The translations under genes were made by a program, and so were the position numbers. Under the pieces are notes generated by a model that saw nothing but the letters and a program-made list of their open reading frames with translations, was not told where the DNA came from and did no database searches. From the NCBI RefSeq assembly GCF_004123145.1, contig NZ_SDKC01000001.1:1631501-1695500 (forward strand): DNA of 64,000 nucleotides, given 5' to 3'. Position 1 is the stretch's first letter. Each line of letters starts with the position of its first letter. Positions 1 to 8,607 of this stretch are shown in pieces. Source of the stretch: Blautia faecicola. Lineage in GTDB: Bacteria; Bacillota; Clostridia; Lachnospirales; Lachnospiraceae.

Positions 1-1152
1 AGAGAATCATATTACGTTGTGGAAGGGAAAATTGTAAATTATATTGTGGGAAAAGAAATTGGTGCTAAGAATTTTGATGAAAATGTAATTCTGAAGCTGA
101 AGTAAAAAGTGTTGCTTATATGGGATATTCTATGAGGTATTATGAGAGGCGGATTGGAAGAGGAAGAATATTGTGTATTAACACATTTAGTTCTCCGTAC
201 AGTAGTTTTATACACAAAGTAATAGGAGTTTTATTAGGAAGAGGAGTATTGTACTTTAAGCCATCTCCGAAAGCTGAAAAATGTAGTTATGAATTATATA
301 CTATTATTTCAAATATAATGTCGAAATACAATGACAAAATACTGAATTTTTTACCGGGAATAAATGATACAGAAATGATAAACGTATTATCTGCATTTGA
401 GTTTTCAGCAATTTTGTTTACTGGTAAAAGTGAAACCGCAAAAATAATTAAGAAATATATAGGTAGAATACCTGGGATTTTTGAAACTGGTTCATCTGCA
501 ATGGCTTATGTACATATTGATAAAGGATATGAAAAAGTAGCAAAGGAGTTGGCTCAAGCATCGTTTGCACAAAGTGGAATGAGATGTATTGGATTAAAGA
601 ATTTATTTGTTCATAAAAATACTATTGCAAATTTATTACCATTTTTATTGGAACAAGTGTATCAGTTAAGTGTTGGAGAACCATTAAATTATGAAACAGA
701 TATCGGTCCAATATATGATAATCAAGTTGTAGATAGAACGTTGGAACTGATTAACCAGTGTAGTAAGCAGAATTTTAAACTACTGTGTGGGGGGAAAATT
801 ATAGAAAACAATATTGATTGAAGATGGCATTGGTTCTATAATTACAACTATGGAGGTATATGCACCGGTATTGTTTGTTCATGTTGTAGATGAGTTTAGT
901 GTGATACCGATGGAGTATTTTAAAAGAAGTAGTTTAAATAATACAATATATTCTGATTATAAAAAAGAGACAGAACAATATATTGAATATAATAAATATT
1001 CAGGTAACATATCGATTGGACTTCCACCGGATCTTAGAATAGATGTATTACCTTTTGGTGGATTGTATGATGAAAATGAGCAAAAAGAAAGTGTTGAAAA
1101 TATTGTTGAGATTGTATCACATAAACAAACTATTCTTGAAAGAGAGGAATAA
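1..1152 (+). pseudogene. Aldehyde dehydrogenase family gene, partial at 5' end and broken by two frameshifts
   Basis: Three adjoining reading segments together read as the C-terminal ~380 residues of an NAD(P)-dependent aldehyde dehydrogenase. Frame 1 runs 1-105. Frame 3 is open from 81 to 821. Frame 1 resumes at about 805 and runs to 1152. The frame-3 part has the Rossmann-side stretch ending IPGIFETGSSA (the catalytic Glu region, normally LELGG) and FAQSGMRCIG (the catalytic Cys region, normally NAGQxC). The last segment has EVYAPVLFV (normally E.FGPV). The 81-105 overlap reads SEAEVKSVAYMG in frame 3, matching the usual helix before the NAD domain, so the first stop at 103-105 is probably a frameshift, not a gene end. 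GC is clearly lower than in the rest of the window. It ends 4 bases before the next gene, suggesting an operon. The family call is firm; the substrate is unknown. Confidence 0.7.
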
Positions 1153-1156
1153 AAAG

Positions 1157-2182
1157 ATGATGAGACAGTATAAGTATATGGGAATTAATTGGAAAGTAAA
1201 TGCGGAAAAAGATATTTTGGGGAAAATGGATTGTTTATTGGGAGATTATTATAAGGAATCATATGCTCCAAAGGTAGATTTCGAAGTAACGTTAGTAGAG
1301 AAAATAAGTAGTGATTTGACAGAAATATTGGAATATGGAGTACCCATTACAATTCATAATAGCAAAAAACCATCAGTGCATGAAGAAGGGTTAGTGTATT
1401 TGAATGGATATATTCGAATGATATATAATAAAGCAACTAAAAGTGTGTATCGGTTAAACTATCTTTCGAAAAAAATTAATATTTTTAATAAAGATAAAAG
1501 TTCGTTAGTAAAAGATGGGATTCGTGTGATTCGAGATATTGTAAAAGCTTTAGCAGAAGATAGTGGCGGCGTTATGGTTCACGCAGCGGCATTCAAGAAA
1601 AATGATAAAGGGGTTTTGCTGATTGGAGGAAAGGGGAGTGGAAAAACAACCTTATCTTTAAAGTTTCTTTATGAACATGGATGTTCGGAGGTATCCCGGG
1701 ACCGCGTTATTTTGAAGCCGGAAAAACAAAGCTTTTACATATATGGATGGCCTAATTATTATAATCTGACGTTGAGAACGATGCGGGATTTCAGTAAGAC
1801 AAGATCTATGTTGCCGGAGAAATATGAAAAGTTAAGCGATCAAGAGTTGGATGCTGTCAATGTCAAAATCCAATGTACTGCCGATGAAATTGGGATTGAA
1901 CAAAAGTGTAGCGAGGTAAAATTAACGCATACGATATTTTTAGTAAATGAAAGACAAAGATGGGTAGAAGATATGGAAGAATTGCTGGCGGTAAATTTTT
2001 ATTCGCCAGTGGATTTAAATTATCCGAATTGGCATCATTGGACTGGAAATAATGATGAACAACGCGAATATGGAGTTATGATGGCAAAAAAATTACTGGA
2101 AGAGGGAAATTGCCATGTTGTTAAGTGGAATACAATTAATGAGGCAGTGGATAAAATTGGACATTTAGCGGATATATTGTAG
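1157..2182 (+). CDS. HPr kinase-like P-loop protein
   Basis: This 341-residue protein has a clear P-loop at residues 157-165 (GGKGSGKTT), preceded by VMVHAAAF and KGVLLIGG, the layout of the HPr kinase/phosphorylase (HprK) C-terminal fold. HprK relatives outside the phosphotransferase system occur next to peptide-modification genes, where some phosphorylate peptides. The N-terminal ~140 residues resemble nothing I recognise. The start at 1157 is chosen because AGAGAGG lies about 9 bases upstream; the longer open frame begins inside the preceding gene without a ribosome site. It follows the broken aldehyde dehydrogenase by 4 bases and shares its low GC, so the pair probably arrived together. 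Kinase function is inferred from the fold only. A strong terminator follows. Confidence 0.6.
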   Translation: MMRQYKYMGINWKVNAEKDILGKMDCLLGDYYKESYAPKVDFEVTLVEKISSDLTEILEYGVPITIHNSKKPSVHEEGLVYLNGYIRMIYNKATKSVYRLNYLSKKINIFNKDKSSLVKDGIRVIRDIVKALAEDSGGVMVHAAAFKKNDKGVLLIGGKGSGKTTLSLKFLYEHGCSEVSRDRVILKPEKQSFYIYGWPNYYNLTLRTMRDFSKTRSMLPEKYEKLSDQELDAVNVKIQCTADEIGIEQKCSEVKLTHTIFLVNERQRWVEDMEELLAVNFYSPVDLNYPNWHHWTGNNDEQREYGVMMAKKLLEEGNCHVVKWNTINEAVDKIGHLADIL

Positions 2183-2230
2183 AAATCACAATTCGAATAT
2201 AAGTGTGAGAAGACGAATAGGCATATGTGG

Positions 2231-2286
2231 AAGCATTTCTGACGGCAAAAAAGCCGTGACAGAAATGCTTTTTTGCCGTCAGAAAT
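2231..2286 (+). terminator. Rho-independent terminator inside a larger palindrome
   Basis: Bases 2231-2241 pair perfectly with 2260-2270. An inner stem (2242-2246 with 2253-2257) closes a six-A loop, and the structure runs into six T at 2269-2274. A second, mutually exclusive perfect 20-bp inverted repeat joins 2235-2254 to 2267-2286. It terminates the HPr-kinase-like gene. Confidence 0.85.
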
Positions 2287-2301
2287 ATCGAAAAGAGCAT
2301 G

Positions 2302-2337
2302 CAACCTGCTTTTCAGACACGCTCTGGGGCGTGCCAA
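2302..2337. repeat. Possible one-ended relic of the foldback element found at 17142
   Basis: The stretch ending TTTTCAGACACGCTCT (about 2309-2324) matches the inner-to-outer end of the foldback element's terminal repeat (TTTTCAAACACGCTCT) with one mismatch. No partner end is seen nearby, so it would be a decayed half copy next to the aldo/keto reductase remnant. Confidence 0.35.
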
Positions 2338-2342
2338 AATCT

Positions 2343-2987
2343 TTACGGCAGAGGATGTCCTGCTGCCAGATACAGCTCATACCATTCTTTACGTGTCAGT
2401 GAAATATCACATGCTGCGATAATTTCTCTCAGACGGCTTTCACTTGTAGTTCCTGTGATAAGCTGCATATTCGCCGGATGGCGTAAGATCCATGCAGCTG
2501 CAATCGTAGTATCACTGACATGATATTTCTCGGCCAGCTCACGAAGTTTCTGATTCAGTTCCGGATACTCGTCACTTCCGAGGAAGCAGCCCTTCCATGC
2601 AGGCATCTGGAAGGGAGACCATGCCTGAAGGGTAATATCGTGGAGACGGCAGTAGTCAAGCAGACTTCCGTCGTGGTCGATGGAGCCAGGTGTTTCCATA
2701 TTGACTTCCATGCCATTTGCAACCAGGTTGGAAACCGGAATGCTGAACTGTACCTGATTGGCAACCAGTGGCTGGCGGACATACTTCTGCAGGAGTTCAA
2801 TCTGCATTGGTTTGTGGTTGGAAACACCAAAATGGCGAACCTTTCCGCTGTCAAACAGGACATCAAATGCAGCAGCCACCTCTTCCGGTTCAACGAGTGC
2901 ATCTGGACGGTGGAGCAGCAGAAGATCGAGGTAATCCGTCCGGAGACGCTTTAAAATACCTTCGACAGCCTCCAGCAGGTAAGAATA
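2343..2987 (-). pseudogene. Aldo/keto reductase, C-terminal two-thirds only
   Basis: The minus strand reads as the C-terminal ~215 residues of an aldo/keto reductase. It has RTDYLDLLLLHRPDA (strand 4 and the helix after it), SGKVRHFGVSN (the canonical GKVRxxGVSN signature), VANQVQFS, and a proper C-terminus at 2343-2345. Family similarity starts abruptly near 2987 in LLEAVEGILKRL. The N-terminal ~100 residues, including the catalytic Asp-Tyr-Lys region, are absent, and unrelated AT-rich sequence replaces them. The fragment has no start codon or ribosome site. I read it as a deletion remnant next to repeat debris (2302-2337). Whether the open frame is expressed as a stub cannot be told. Confidence 0.8.
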
Positions 2988-3200
2988 AAACAGTAATTTT
3001 TGGTAATAATAGCATAATCTGTTTACCGGTTGGCCAGGTTTTATGTTATAATGTTATAAATAAACGATAAATCTCAATAGGTGTTACTTTTTGGATAAAA
3101 ATGAAGAAGAATATATTAGGAGATGTCGTTTGTGACAGTTTTATAAAAGCTGTATATTTGACTTATGATTATCTGCAGGTGCAAGAGGAGGAACTATGAG
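2988..3200. other. Intergenic region without recognised gene
   Basis: About 210 AT-rich bases separate the aldo/keto reductase scar from the HD-domain gene. There is a TATAAT-like stretch near 3048-3053, but I see no convincing -35 partner at standard spacing and no structured RNA. A promoter for the HD-frlD-frlB group is expected here. Confidence 0.4.
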
Positions 3201-3686
3201 ATGATTAATCAATTACATTTGGCCATGATTGAATTATATAAGGGAGATGCAAAGCGGATTCAACATTTCTGTAAAGTACATAGCTATGCGAAGTTAATAG
3301 CAGAAACGGAGAATGTAGACGAGAATTGTCTGTTTATCATAGAAGCAGCAGCTTTGACACATGATATTGGGATTCATATCTGTGAAGAAAAATATGGAAG
3401 CTGCAATGGAAAATTACAAGAAAAAGAAGGTCCGGCAATTGCAGAAAAGCTGCTTGGAGAATTGGGCTTTGACCGCAATGTATCCGAACGGGTTCAGTAT
3501 TTGATTGCCCATCATCATACCTATGGCAATATTAACGAAATGGATTACCAGATATTGGTAGAGGCTGATTTTCTGGTTAATATTATGGAGGAAGGGTCAT
3601 CGAAGGAGGCAGCTATAAAAGCTTATCAGAATATTTTCAAAACGCCATGCGGGAAGAAGATTTGCAGTGAGATGTTTGGTATTTGA
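3201..3686 (+). CDS. HD-domain metal-dependent phosphohydrolase
   Basis: This 161-residue single-domain protein has the HD superfamily metal ligands: His in KVHSYAKLIAE, the HD doublet in ALTHDIGIH, His in LIAHHHTYG, and Asp in LVEADFLVN. HD proteins hydrolyse phosphate esters of nucleotides or sugars; the substrate here is unknown. The start at 3201 is supported by GAGGAG 10 bases upstream; an ATG at 3196 is followed at once by a stop. It precedes frlD by 78 bases on the same strand and may be transcribed with the fructoselysine genes, but a role in that pathway is only positional inference. Confidence 0.8.
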   Translation: MINQLHLAMIELYKGDAKRIQHFCKVHSYAKLIAETENVDENCLFIIEAAALTHDIGIHICEEKYGSCNGKLQEKEGPAIAEKLLGELGFDRNVSERVQYLIAHHHTYGNINEMDYQILVEADFLVNIMEEGSSKEAAIKAYQNIFKTPCGKKICSEMFGI

Positions 3687-3764
3687 CAGCACATGAAAAG
3701 AGACAGATTGAAAACGCTGTACCGGGGTGGAGGAAAGCGGTTTATCAATGGGAGGATAAAAGTA

Positions 3765-4559
3765 ATGAAATTAGCAGCAGTCGGAAGTAATTGTATTGAC
3801 TATTATAATAATCTGGAAGGGGGAAAAGCATTTCCCGGAGGTGGTCCGGTGAACATGGCTGTATATACAGTTCGCCTTGGGGGTGAAGCAGCGTATATCG
3901 GTCCGGTTGGCAACGATTCATACGGAGAGCTTATGATCGATGCCATGAAAAAGAAAGGTGTTGATACTTCTCATCTGCGAGTGGAAGAGGGGAAGACAGC
4001 TGTCTCACAGGTTGAGCTTGTGGATGGCGAAAGAATCTTTGGAGATTATGAGGAAGGAGTGTTGGAAACCTACGTACTCAGTGATGAAGATATGGATTTT
4101 ATCCGAAAGTTTGATGTAGTGATCTGCGACGTATGGGGAAAAGTGGAAGGACAGTTCAAGGAACTGAAAGAACGAGGTATTACTACTGCCTTTGACTGTG
4201 CTACATATCTGGAGAGTAATGCAAGCGAGAAGGCTATTCCATACACGGATTATTTATTCTACTCAACAGATGAAAATGATAATCTACAATTGAGAGAACA
4301 AATGAAGAAAATTCATGAAAAAGGGCCCAAATATGTGATCTGCATGATGGGTACTGCCGGAAGTATGTGTTATGACGGAAAAGATTTTCACAGATTTGGA
4401 ATTATTCCATGTGAAGAAGTTGTAGACAGCATGGGAGCCGGAGACAGCTATATCGCAGGTTTCTTAAAGGGAATGACAGAAGGAAAATCTGTCGAAGCAG
4501 CGATGGAAATAGGTGCAACGAATGCCACAGAAACATTAAAATACTTTGGTGCCTGGTGA
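3765..4559 (+). CDS. frlD: Fructoselysine 6-kinase (PfkB family)
   Basis: FrlD phosphorylates fructoselysine, the Amadori product of glucose and lysine, at C6 in the cytoplasm. The 264-residue protein has PfkB features: N-terminal FPGGGPVNMAVY and the C-terminal anion hole DSMGAGDSYIAGFL with its catalytic Asp. The ending KYFGAW closely matches the KTIQYHGAW ending of E. coli FrlD, and GERIFGDYEEGV matches DRVFGDYTEGV. The start at 3765 has GGAGG 9 bases upstream. The next gene encodes the deglycase that uses its product, which makes the assignment solid. No transporter or FrlR-type regulator lies next to the pair, so uptake must be encoded elsewhere. Confidence 0.88.
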   Translation: MKLAAVGSNCIDYYNNLEGGKAFPGGGPVNMAVYTVRLGGEAAYIGPVGNDSYGELMIDAMKKKGVDTSHLRVEEGKTAVSQVELVDGERIFGDYEEGVLETYVLSDEDMDFIRKFDVVICDVWGKVEGQFKELKERGITTAFDCATYLESNASEKAIPYTDYLFYSTDENDNLQLREQMKKIHEKGPKYVICMMGTAGSMCYDGKDFHRFGIIPCEEVVDSMGAGDSYIAGFLKGMTEGKSVEAAMEIGATNATETLKYFGAW

Positions 4560-4619
4560 TTTTCCCAAAACGGCACAGAAAACTATAACCTGAAAAATAT
4601 GGATAAGGAGATTTGAAAA

Positions 4620-5684
4620 ATGAAGTATACAGCAGGATCATGGAAAGAAACAGACGGAGCCTGTCTTCGTAATTTTAACGAACAGGCACAGATTGACAGC
4701 GTCAATGGAGCACTGGCTTTAAGACCTCAGATTGAAGCAATCATTGACCAGATCTGGGAAGAGGGATTTGATGGTATCTATTTTATTGGTATTGGAGGAA
4801 CCTATGCATCCGGTATGCAGGTGGAAGTCTACATGCGGGGGCGGTCAAAACTTCCGGTATATGTTGAAAATGCAGCAGAATTTCTCACGACCGGAAATAA
4901 AAGATTTACAGAAAAATCTGTAGTTATCTATTCTTCCGTTTCAGGGAATACCAAGGAAATGGTTCAGCTGGTTGACCGGGTTCACGAGATTGGCGCGAGA
5001 GTCTTCGCATTTATTGATACACCGAACAGTATTCTTACACAACCGGACAAACAGGATTATCTGATCCTCTATCCTATGAATGAACAGTTAAAATTTTATA
5101 TGACAGCAAACTATCTGATGTATAAAAATGGGGAGTTCGACGAATACGATCGCTACAATAAAGAAATGGAAACTTACCTTGCAGATGCATTGGTTCAGGT
5201 TGAAAAGGATTCGGATGAATGGGCTTATGAATATGCAAAGAATAAGGTGGCATTTCTGAAGGAGCATAAAGACCTTCCACATTACTTTATAGGTTCCGGC
5301 AACCAGTATGGTGCAACCTATTCTTATGCAATGTGCTATTGGGAAGAACAGATGTGGATCCGTACCAAATCCATCAGCTGCCAGGAATTTTTCCATGGAA
5401 TGCAGGAGATCATTGTGGATGATACACCAGTCACCTTATTTATGGGAGAAGATGAGCAGAGACCTCTTGCAGAACGTGTGGCAAGATTTCTGCCTCGCGT
5501 AAATGGAAATTATACAATCATTGATACAAAAGAATTCGAATTAAAGGGAATCAGCCCGGAATACAGAGGAACTATCTCTCATCTTGTGATGCACGGCGTA
5601 AACAATCGTGTGGATGCATACATGGAACTGTTTTTAAGACATCCGCTTTCTATTCGGAGATATTATCGACAGTTTGAATATTAA
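4620..5684 (+). CDS. frlB: Fructoselysine-6-phosphate deglycase (SIS domain)
   Basis: FrlB converts fructoselysine 6-phosphate to glucose 6-phosphate and lysine. The 354-residue protein has two sugar-isomerase (SIS) folds, as in the glucosamine-6-phosphate synthase isomerase half. The first has FIGIGGTYASG and the phosphate loop SSVSGNTKEMV (about residues 100-110); the second lies around YFIGSGNQYGATYSYAM. The C-terminal part carries EFFHGMQE, typical of this group. It starts 60 bases after frlD with AAGGAG about 10 bases upstream of the ATG. Neighbour frlD supports the substrate assignment; without it, a generic SIS deglycase or isomerase would be the safer call. Confidence 0.85.
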   Translation: MKYTAGSWKETDGACLRNFNEQAQIDSVNGALALRPQIEAIIDQIWEEGFDGIYFIGIGGTYASGMQVEVYMRGRSKLPVYVENAAEFLTTGNKRFTEKSVVIYSSVSGNTKEMVQLVDRVHEIGARVFAFIDTPNSILTQPDKQDYLILYPMNEQLKFYMTANYLMYKNGEFDEYDRYNKEMETYLADALVQVEKDSDEWAYEYAKNKVAFLKEHKDLPHYFIGSGNQYGATYSYAMCYWEEQMWIRTKSISCQEFFHGMQEIIVDDTPVTLFMGEDEQRPLAERVARFLPRVNGNYTIIDTKEFELKGISPEYRGTISHLVMHGVNNRVDAYMELFLRHPLSIRRYYRQFEY

Positions 5685-5691
5685 GAATGAT

Positions 5692-5834
5692 AGTAACTAT
5701 TCAGTAGCCATTATCCCGCGAGGTGTTTTGGCATAAATATGCCAAAATCCCGAGACATACAAGCAAAAATGCCATCACCGAAGGTGATTTTAAATGCATT
5801 TTTGCTCGTAACTGTGAAGTTACTGAACAGTTAC
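5692..5834 (+). repeat. Dispersed structured repeat A, copy 1
   Basis: This 143-bp element is bounded by GTAACTATTCAGTA and TACTGAACAGTTAC (inverted, 13 of 14 match). Inside are three hairpins: 5726-5747; a long one pairing 5762-5771 with 5797-5806 around ATCACC-GAA-GGTGAT (5774-5788); and 5808-5815 with 5827-5834. Copies lie at 8608-8840 and 19582-19723 in the opposite orientation. It begins 8 bases after the frlB stop. No coding capacity is apparent. Confidence 0.9.
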
Positions 5835-5920
5835 GAATGATAATTATTAAGAACGTAAGCAAGGAGTTGATTAGAATATCAGCAGACCACTTATCTATCG
5901 TATAATAAGGAAAATAGAAA

Positions 5921-6655
5921 ATGAACGAAATATTGGCAAAGCAGTTAGCAATTGATTTTTGCACGGATGTAAATTCAATCCTGAGCAAAGAGAATGTCTT
6001 CACGGAATATAAGCAACTAGAGGGTCGCAGAATCTTTAAAGAAGGAGAATGTTATTTTAAGGCCGCGTCTGTGAATGGTAAAATTGTTGCATCCGGGCGA
6101 AAAGATATTATTCAATGGGCAAGGGAAAAGTTCAAGACGGAAAATGGTGCATGGTTTATGGATATGGGATGTCTTCATGAATTGGAAGAAGGTCTCCTGA
6201 GATTTCAATGCCGAATCGGACAGGCGCATCCTTTTTATATTGCCACAAAGAAATCGGATGTTAATACAAAAGATTATGATATAAAAATATATGAGGGAGA
6301 CGAACTGGAGCAGTTTCGAGGCGATGAGCGTTTTGGAGAAGCCTTTATTTTTGACGGATTACCAAAAGATGAAATAGGCATTGGTGCGTATAAGGACGGA
6401 AGGCTTTTAGGAATGGCTGGGGCAACCAGCGACAGTGATAGGATGTGGCAGATCGGGATTAATGTCATGCCTGAGGCAGAAGGACTTGGAATAGGCACGA
6501 TGCTTGTTGCTGCCATTAAAAACGAGATTTTAGACAAAAATAGATTGCCTTTTTATGGTACAGCAATGTCTCACATTGCGTCACAAAGAGTTGCCCTGGG
6601 AGCAGGATTTGTTCCTGCATGGTCAGAATTGTATTGCGAAGCAATCGAACGTTAA
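5921..6655 (+). CDS. GNAT-family N-acetyltransferase
   Basis: This 244-residue protein has the acetyl-CoA-binding core of GNAT enzymes in its C-terminal half. MWQIGINVMPEAEGLGIGTMLVAAIKNEI (written here as parts: MWQIGINVMPEAE, then GLGIGTMLV) is motif A with the pyrophosphate loop, followed by the motif B-like SHIASQRVALGAGFVPAW. The N-terminal ~130 residues are a separate region common in two-domain GNATs. The acceptor substrate is unknown. It stands alone between repeat copy 1 and an inverted repeat, so context gives no clue to its job. The upstream ribosome site (AAGGAAAA) is modest. Confidence 0.8.
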   Translation: MNEILAKQLAIDFCTDVNSILSKENVFTEYKQLEGRRIFKEGECYFKAASVNGKIVASGRKDIIQWAREKFKTENGAWFMDMGCLHELEEGLLRFQCRIGQAHPFYIATKKSDVNTKDYDIKIYEGDELEQFRGDERFGEAFIFDGLPKDEIGIGAYKDGRLLGMAGATSDSDRMWQIGINVMPEAEGLGIGTMLVAAIKNEILDKNRLPFYGTAMSHIASQRVALGAGFVPAWSELYCEAIER

Positions 6656-6746
6656 ATGAGAGGTTCATCGTTGCAAATGATATGTCATTAAAATCATATC
6701 TGATCTTGCTATTGGTTATATGTTTCAGCAGAGGTAGATATCGTAA

Positions 6747-6797
6747 AAAATCCAGAATGAAATCAGAAGTTACTACTTCGAATTTCATTCTGGATTT
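6747..6797 (+). terminator. Inverted repeat, possible bidirectional terminator
   Basis: About 16 bases at 6748-6764 (AAATCCAGAATGAAAT core) pair with 6782-6797 across a short loop. It lies between the GNAT gene and the convergent carboxylesterase gene. The A/T-rich flanks suit a terminator, but there is no long uninterrupted T run. Confidence 0.5.
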
Positions 6798-6839
6798 ATA
6801 ATTGTTTGGTATCTTCATGCATACGACTTAAAACACTTA

Positions 6840-6868
6840 ATGGATAGTGGATACTGAACAGTTATGTG
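6840..6868. repeat. Solo remnant of repeat A end
   Basis: GGATACTGAACAGTTATG matches the terminal TACTGAACAGTTAC of repeat A except at the last base. No other part of the element is present. Confidence 0.45.
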
Positions 6869-6894
6869 GATTGTATTTTTATTACAGCTTCTTA

Positions 6895-8469
6895 TCAATG
6901 GATAAAGAAAGCGTCAGTTTCCTCATTTTCCACAACAGGAGTCATCGGGTTGAACTCCGTTTCCGAAAGTTTCTTTACCAGCTTGTGATCAAAGTTGTGA
7001 CGGACTTCGCAGGTCTTGTCGAAAATCATGGTTGCCTCGTCACCCGGGGTAGATGCCGGCCACTTCGGGAGAGATGGAGTTTCCGGACTGCCATATCGGG
7101 CAAAATTGATCCAGGCAGTGGTCATGCGTTCCTGGAGACGGTCGGTTTCACCTGGGACGTTGCAGACAGCCACTCGGTCGATGTTGTGGAATACGAATGG
7201 AATCTCAGCACAGTGCCATGCGGCTTTTCCCCCGTCAATCGGGAACTCATAAGTAAACTGGTAGGAATAGGTAGGTGCTTCAGAAAACTCTGATTTCTGG
7301 CGAATGAATTCGATGGTTGCCGGACGAAAGAAAGTGTCCACTGACCACAGGTCGGCAATTGATTTGTCCGGATATGCCTTCTCAAACAGAGAGATCAACT
7401 CCGGTGTTGCATCGGCATATTTTCTTGTCAGAAATGTGATAAGTTCCTCACGGTTCATATCATGCTTTCCGGGCACAACGGGACCAAAATCGAACTCACC
7501 GATATTAGATCCCACAATCACCGGAATCGTTTTGGCATGATCAGTAAATCCACATTTGATTGGATTCCCGAGGAACCAGTCGTTTTCCAGGGGGCCCTGT
7601 CCGATATAGCATCCCTTTGCAGCCACCTTCTTTTCTACGTTATTATAGGCGTTTGCCAGTTCATAATAAGGAATCGTCTCCAGCTTTTCTATCTCAGATG
7701 CATCCAGCTTCAACTCTTCTAAAAGGGCTTTCACGATCTCGGTGCCGTCCCCGTCCTCTTTCTGATAAATACATGCCTCATAAACACCGCTTTCAATGAT
7801 ACCCTTCTGAAACAGACCATCTGCTGCAGGAGTATTCATAAGGGTTGCCACCTTCATGCCGCCACCGGACTGACCGAAAATCGTGACATTTTCCGGGTCT
7901 CCGCCAAAGTTGGCAATATTGTCATGGATCCACTCCAATGCAGCCACCATGTCAGCGTTTCCGGCATTAGCAGAATTCTTATATTTTTCACTGAATGGAG
8001 AGAGATCCAGATAGCCGAGAATATTCAGACGATGATTCACGGAAACCACAACCACATCACCGAACTCACTTAAGTGATCGCCCTCATAGGCTACATGTTC
8101 AATGGATGACCCGGCACTGAAACCGCCTCCGTGAAGCCACACCATTACAGGCTTTTTCGCATCCGGATCAAGACTTTGGGTCCAGATGTTCAGATTTTGA
8201 CAATGTTCGTTCTGGGGCCAGTAACGGTGGGGCACCAGAACCTCCATGTTAGGCTCATCCTGCTTTAACAACGGACATACATAGCCATAAGACAATGCGT
8301 CTTTGATTCCTGTCCACGGTTTTATCGGTTGAGGCATCTGGAAACGGTCAGCCTCAGCGTAATGGATTCCGTGGAATGTATATGTGGTGTTTATGCGGAA
8401 ACCGCGGATCTTTCCAGCCTTTGTTTCCACTATTGGATCTGTTTTACTGCATACAAAATAATTTCCCAT
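6895..8469 (-). CDS. Type-B carboxylesterase/lipase family protein
   Basis: This 524-residue alpha/beta hydrolase of the carboxylesterase type B family hydrolyses esters of small or aromatic acids; the substrate is not predictable. It has the oxyanion-hole motif VWLHGGGFSAGSS, the nucleophile elbow FGQSGGGMKV (family norm GESAG), an acid residue in GSNIGEFDFG, and the catalytic His region AWHCAEIPFVF. The length is normal. There is no signal peptide, so it acts in the cytoplasm. The ATG at 8469 has GGAGG upstream on the minus strand. It is transcribed alone, towards the GNAT gene. Gln in place of Glu in the elbow (GQSGG) is a minor variation. Confidence 0.85.
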   Translation of the reverse strand: MGNYFVCSKTDPIVETKAGKIRGFRINTTYTFHGIHYAEADRFQMPQPIKPWTGIKDALSYGYVCPLLKQDEPNMEVLVPHRYWPQNEHCQNLNIWTQSLDPDAKKPVMVWLHGGGFSAGSSIEHVAYEGDHLSEFGDVVVVSVNHRLNILGYLDLSPFSEKYKNSANAGNADMVAALEWIHDNIANFGGDPENVTIFGQSGGGMKVATLMNTPAADGLFQKGIIESGVYEACIYQKEDGDGTEIVKALLEELKLDASEIEKLETIPYYELANAYNNVEKKVAAKGCYIGQGPLENDWFLGNPIKCGFTDHAKTIPVIVGSNIGEFDFGPVVPGKHDMNREELITFLTRKYADATPELISLFEKAYPDKSIADLWSVDTFFRPATIEFIRQKSEFSEAPTYSYQFTYEFPIDGGKAAWHCAEIPFVFHNIDRVAVCNVPGETDRLQERMTTAWINFARYGSPETPSLPKWPASTPGDEATMIFDKTCEVRHNFDHKLVKKLSETEFNPMTPVVENEETDAFFIH

Positions 8470-8607
8470 CTTGGAAGTAACCTCCTTCTGTTACAAGTAG
8501 TATTGCATTGGTGTTATTACGTGTTGCTTCATTTGTCACACACTTTCCCTTAATAAAATATTTTACCAGAAATAGTTCTACAATTCCATGCATTATTTAA
8601 AATTTTC

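Noticed and set aside
805-821. Programmed ribosomal frameshift in the aldehyde dehydrogenase gene
   Set aside because: There is no slippery heptamer with a downstream pseudoknot, and a second frameshift near 81-105 in the same gene makes decay or sequence error the simpler explanation.
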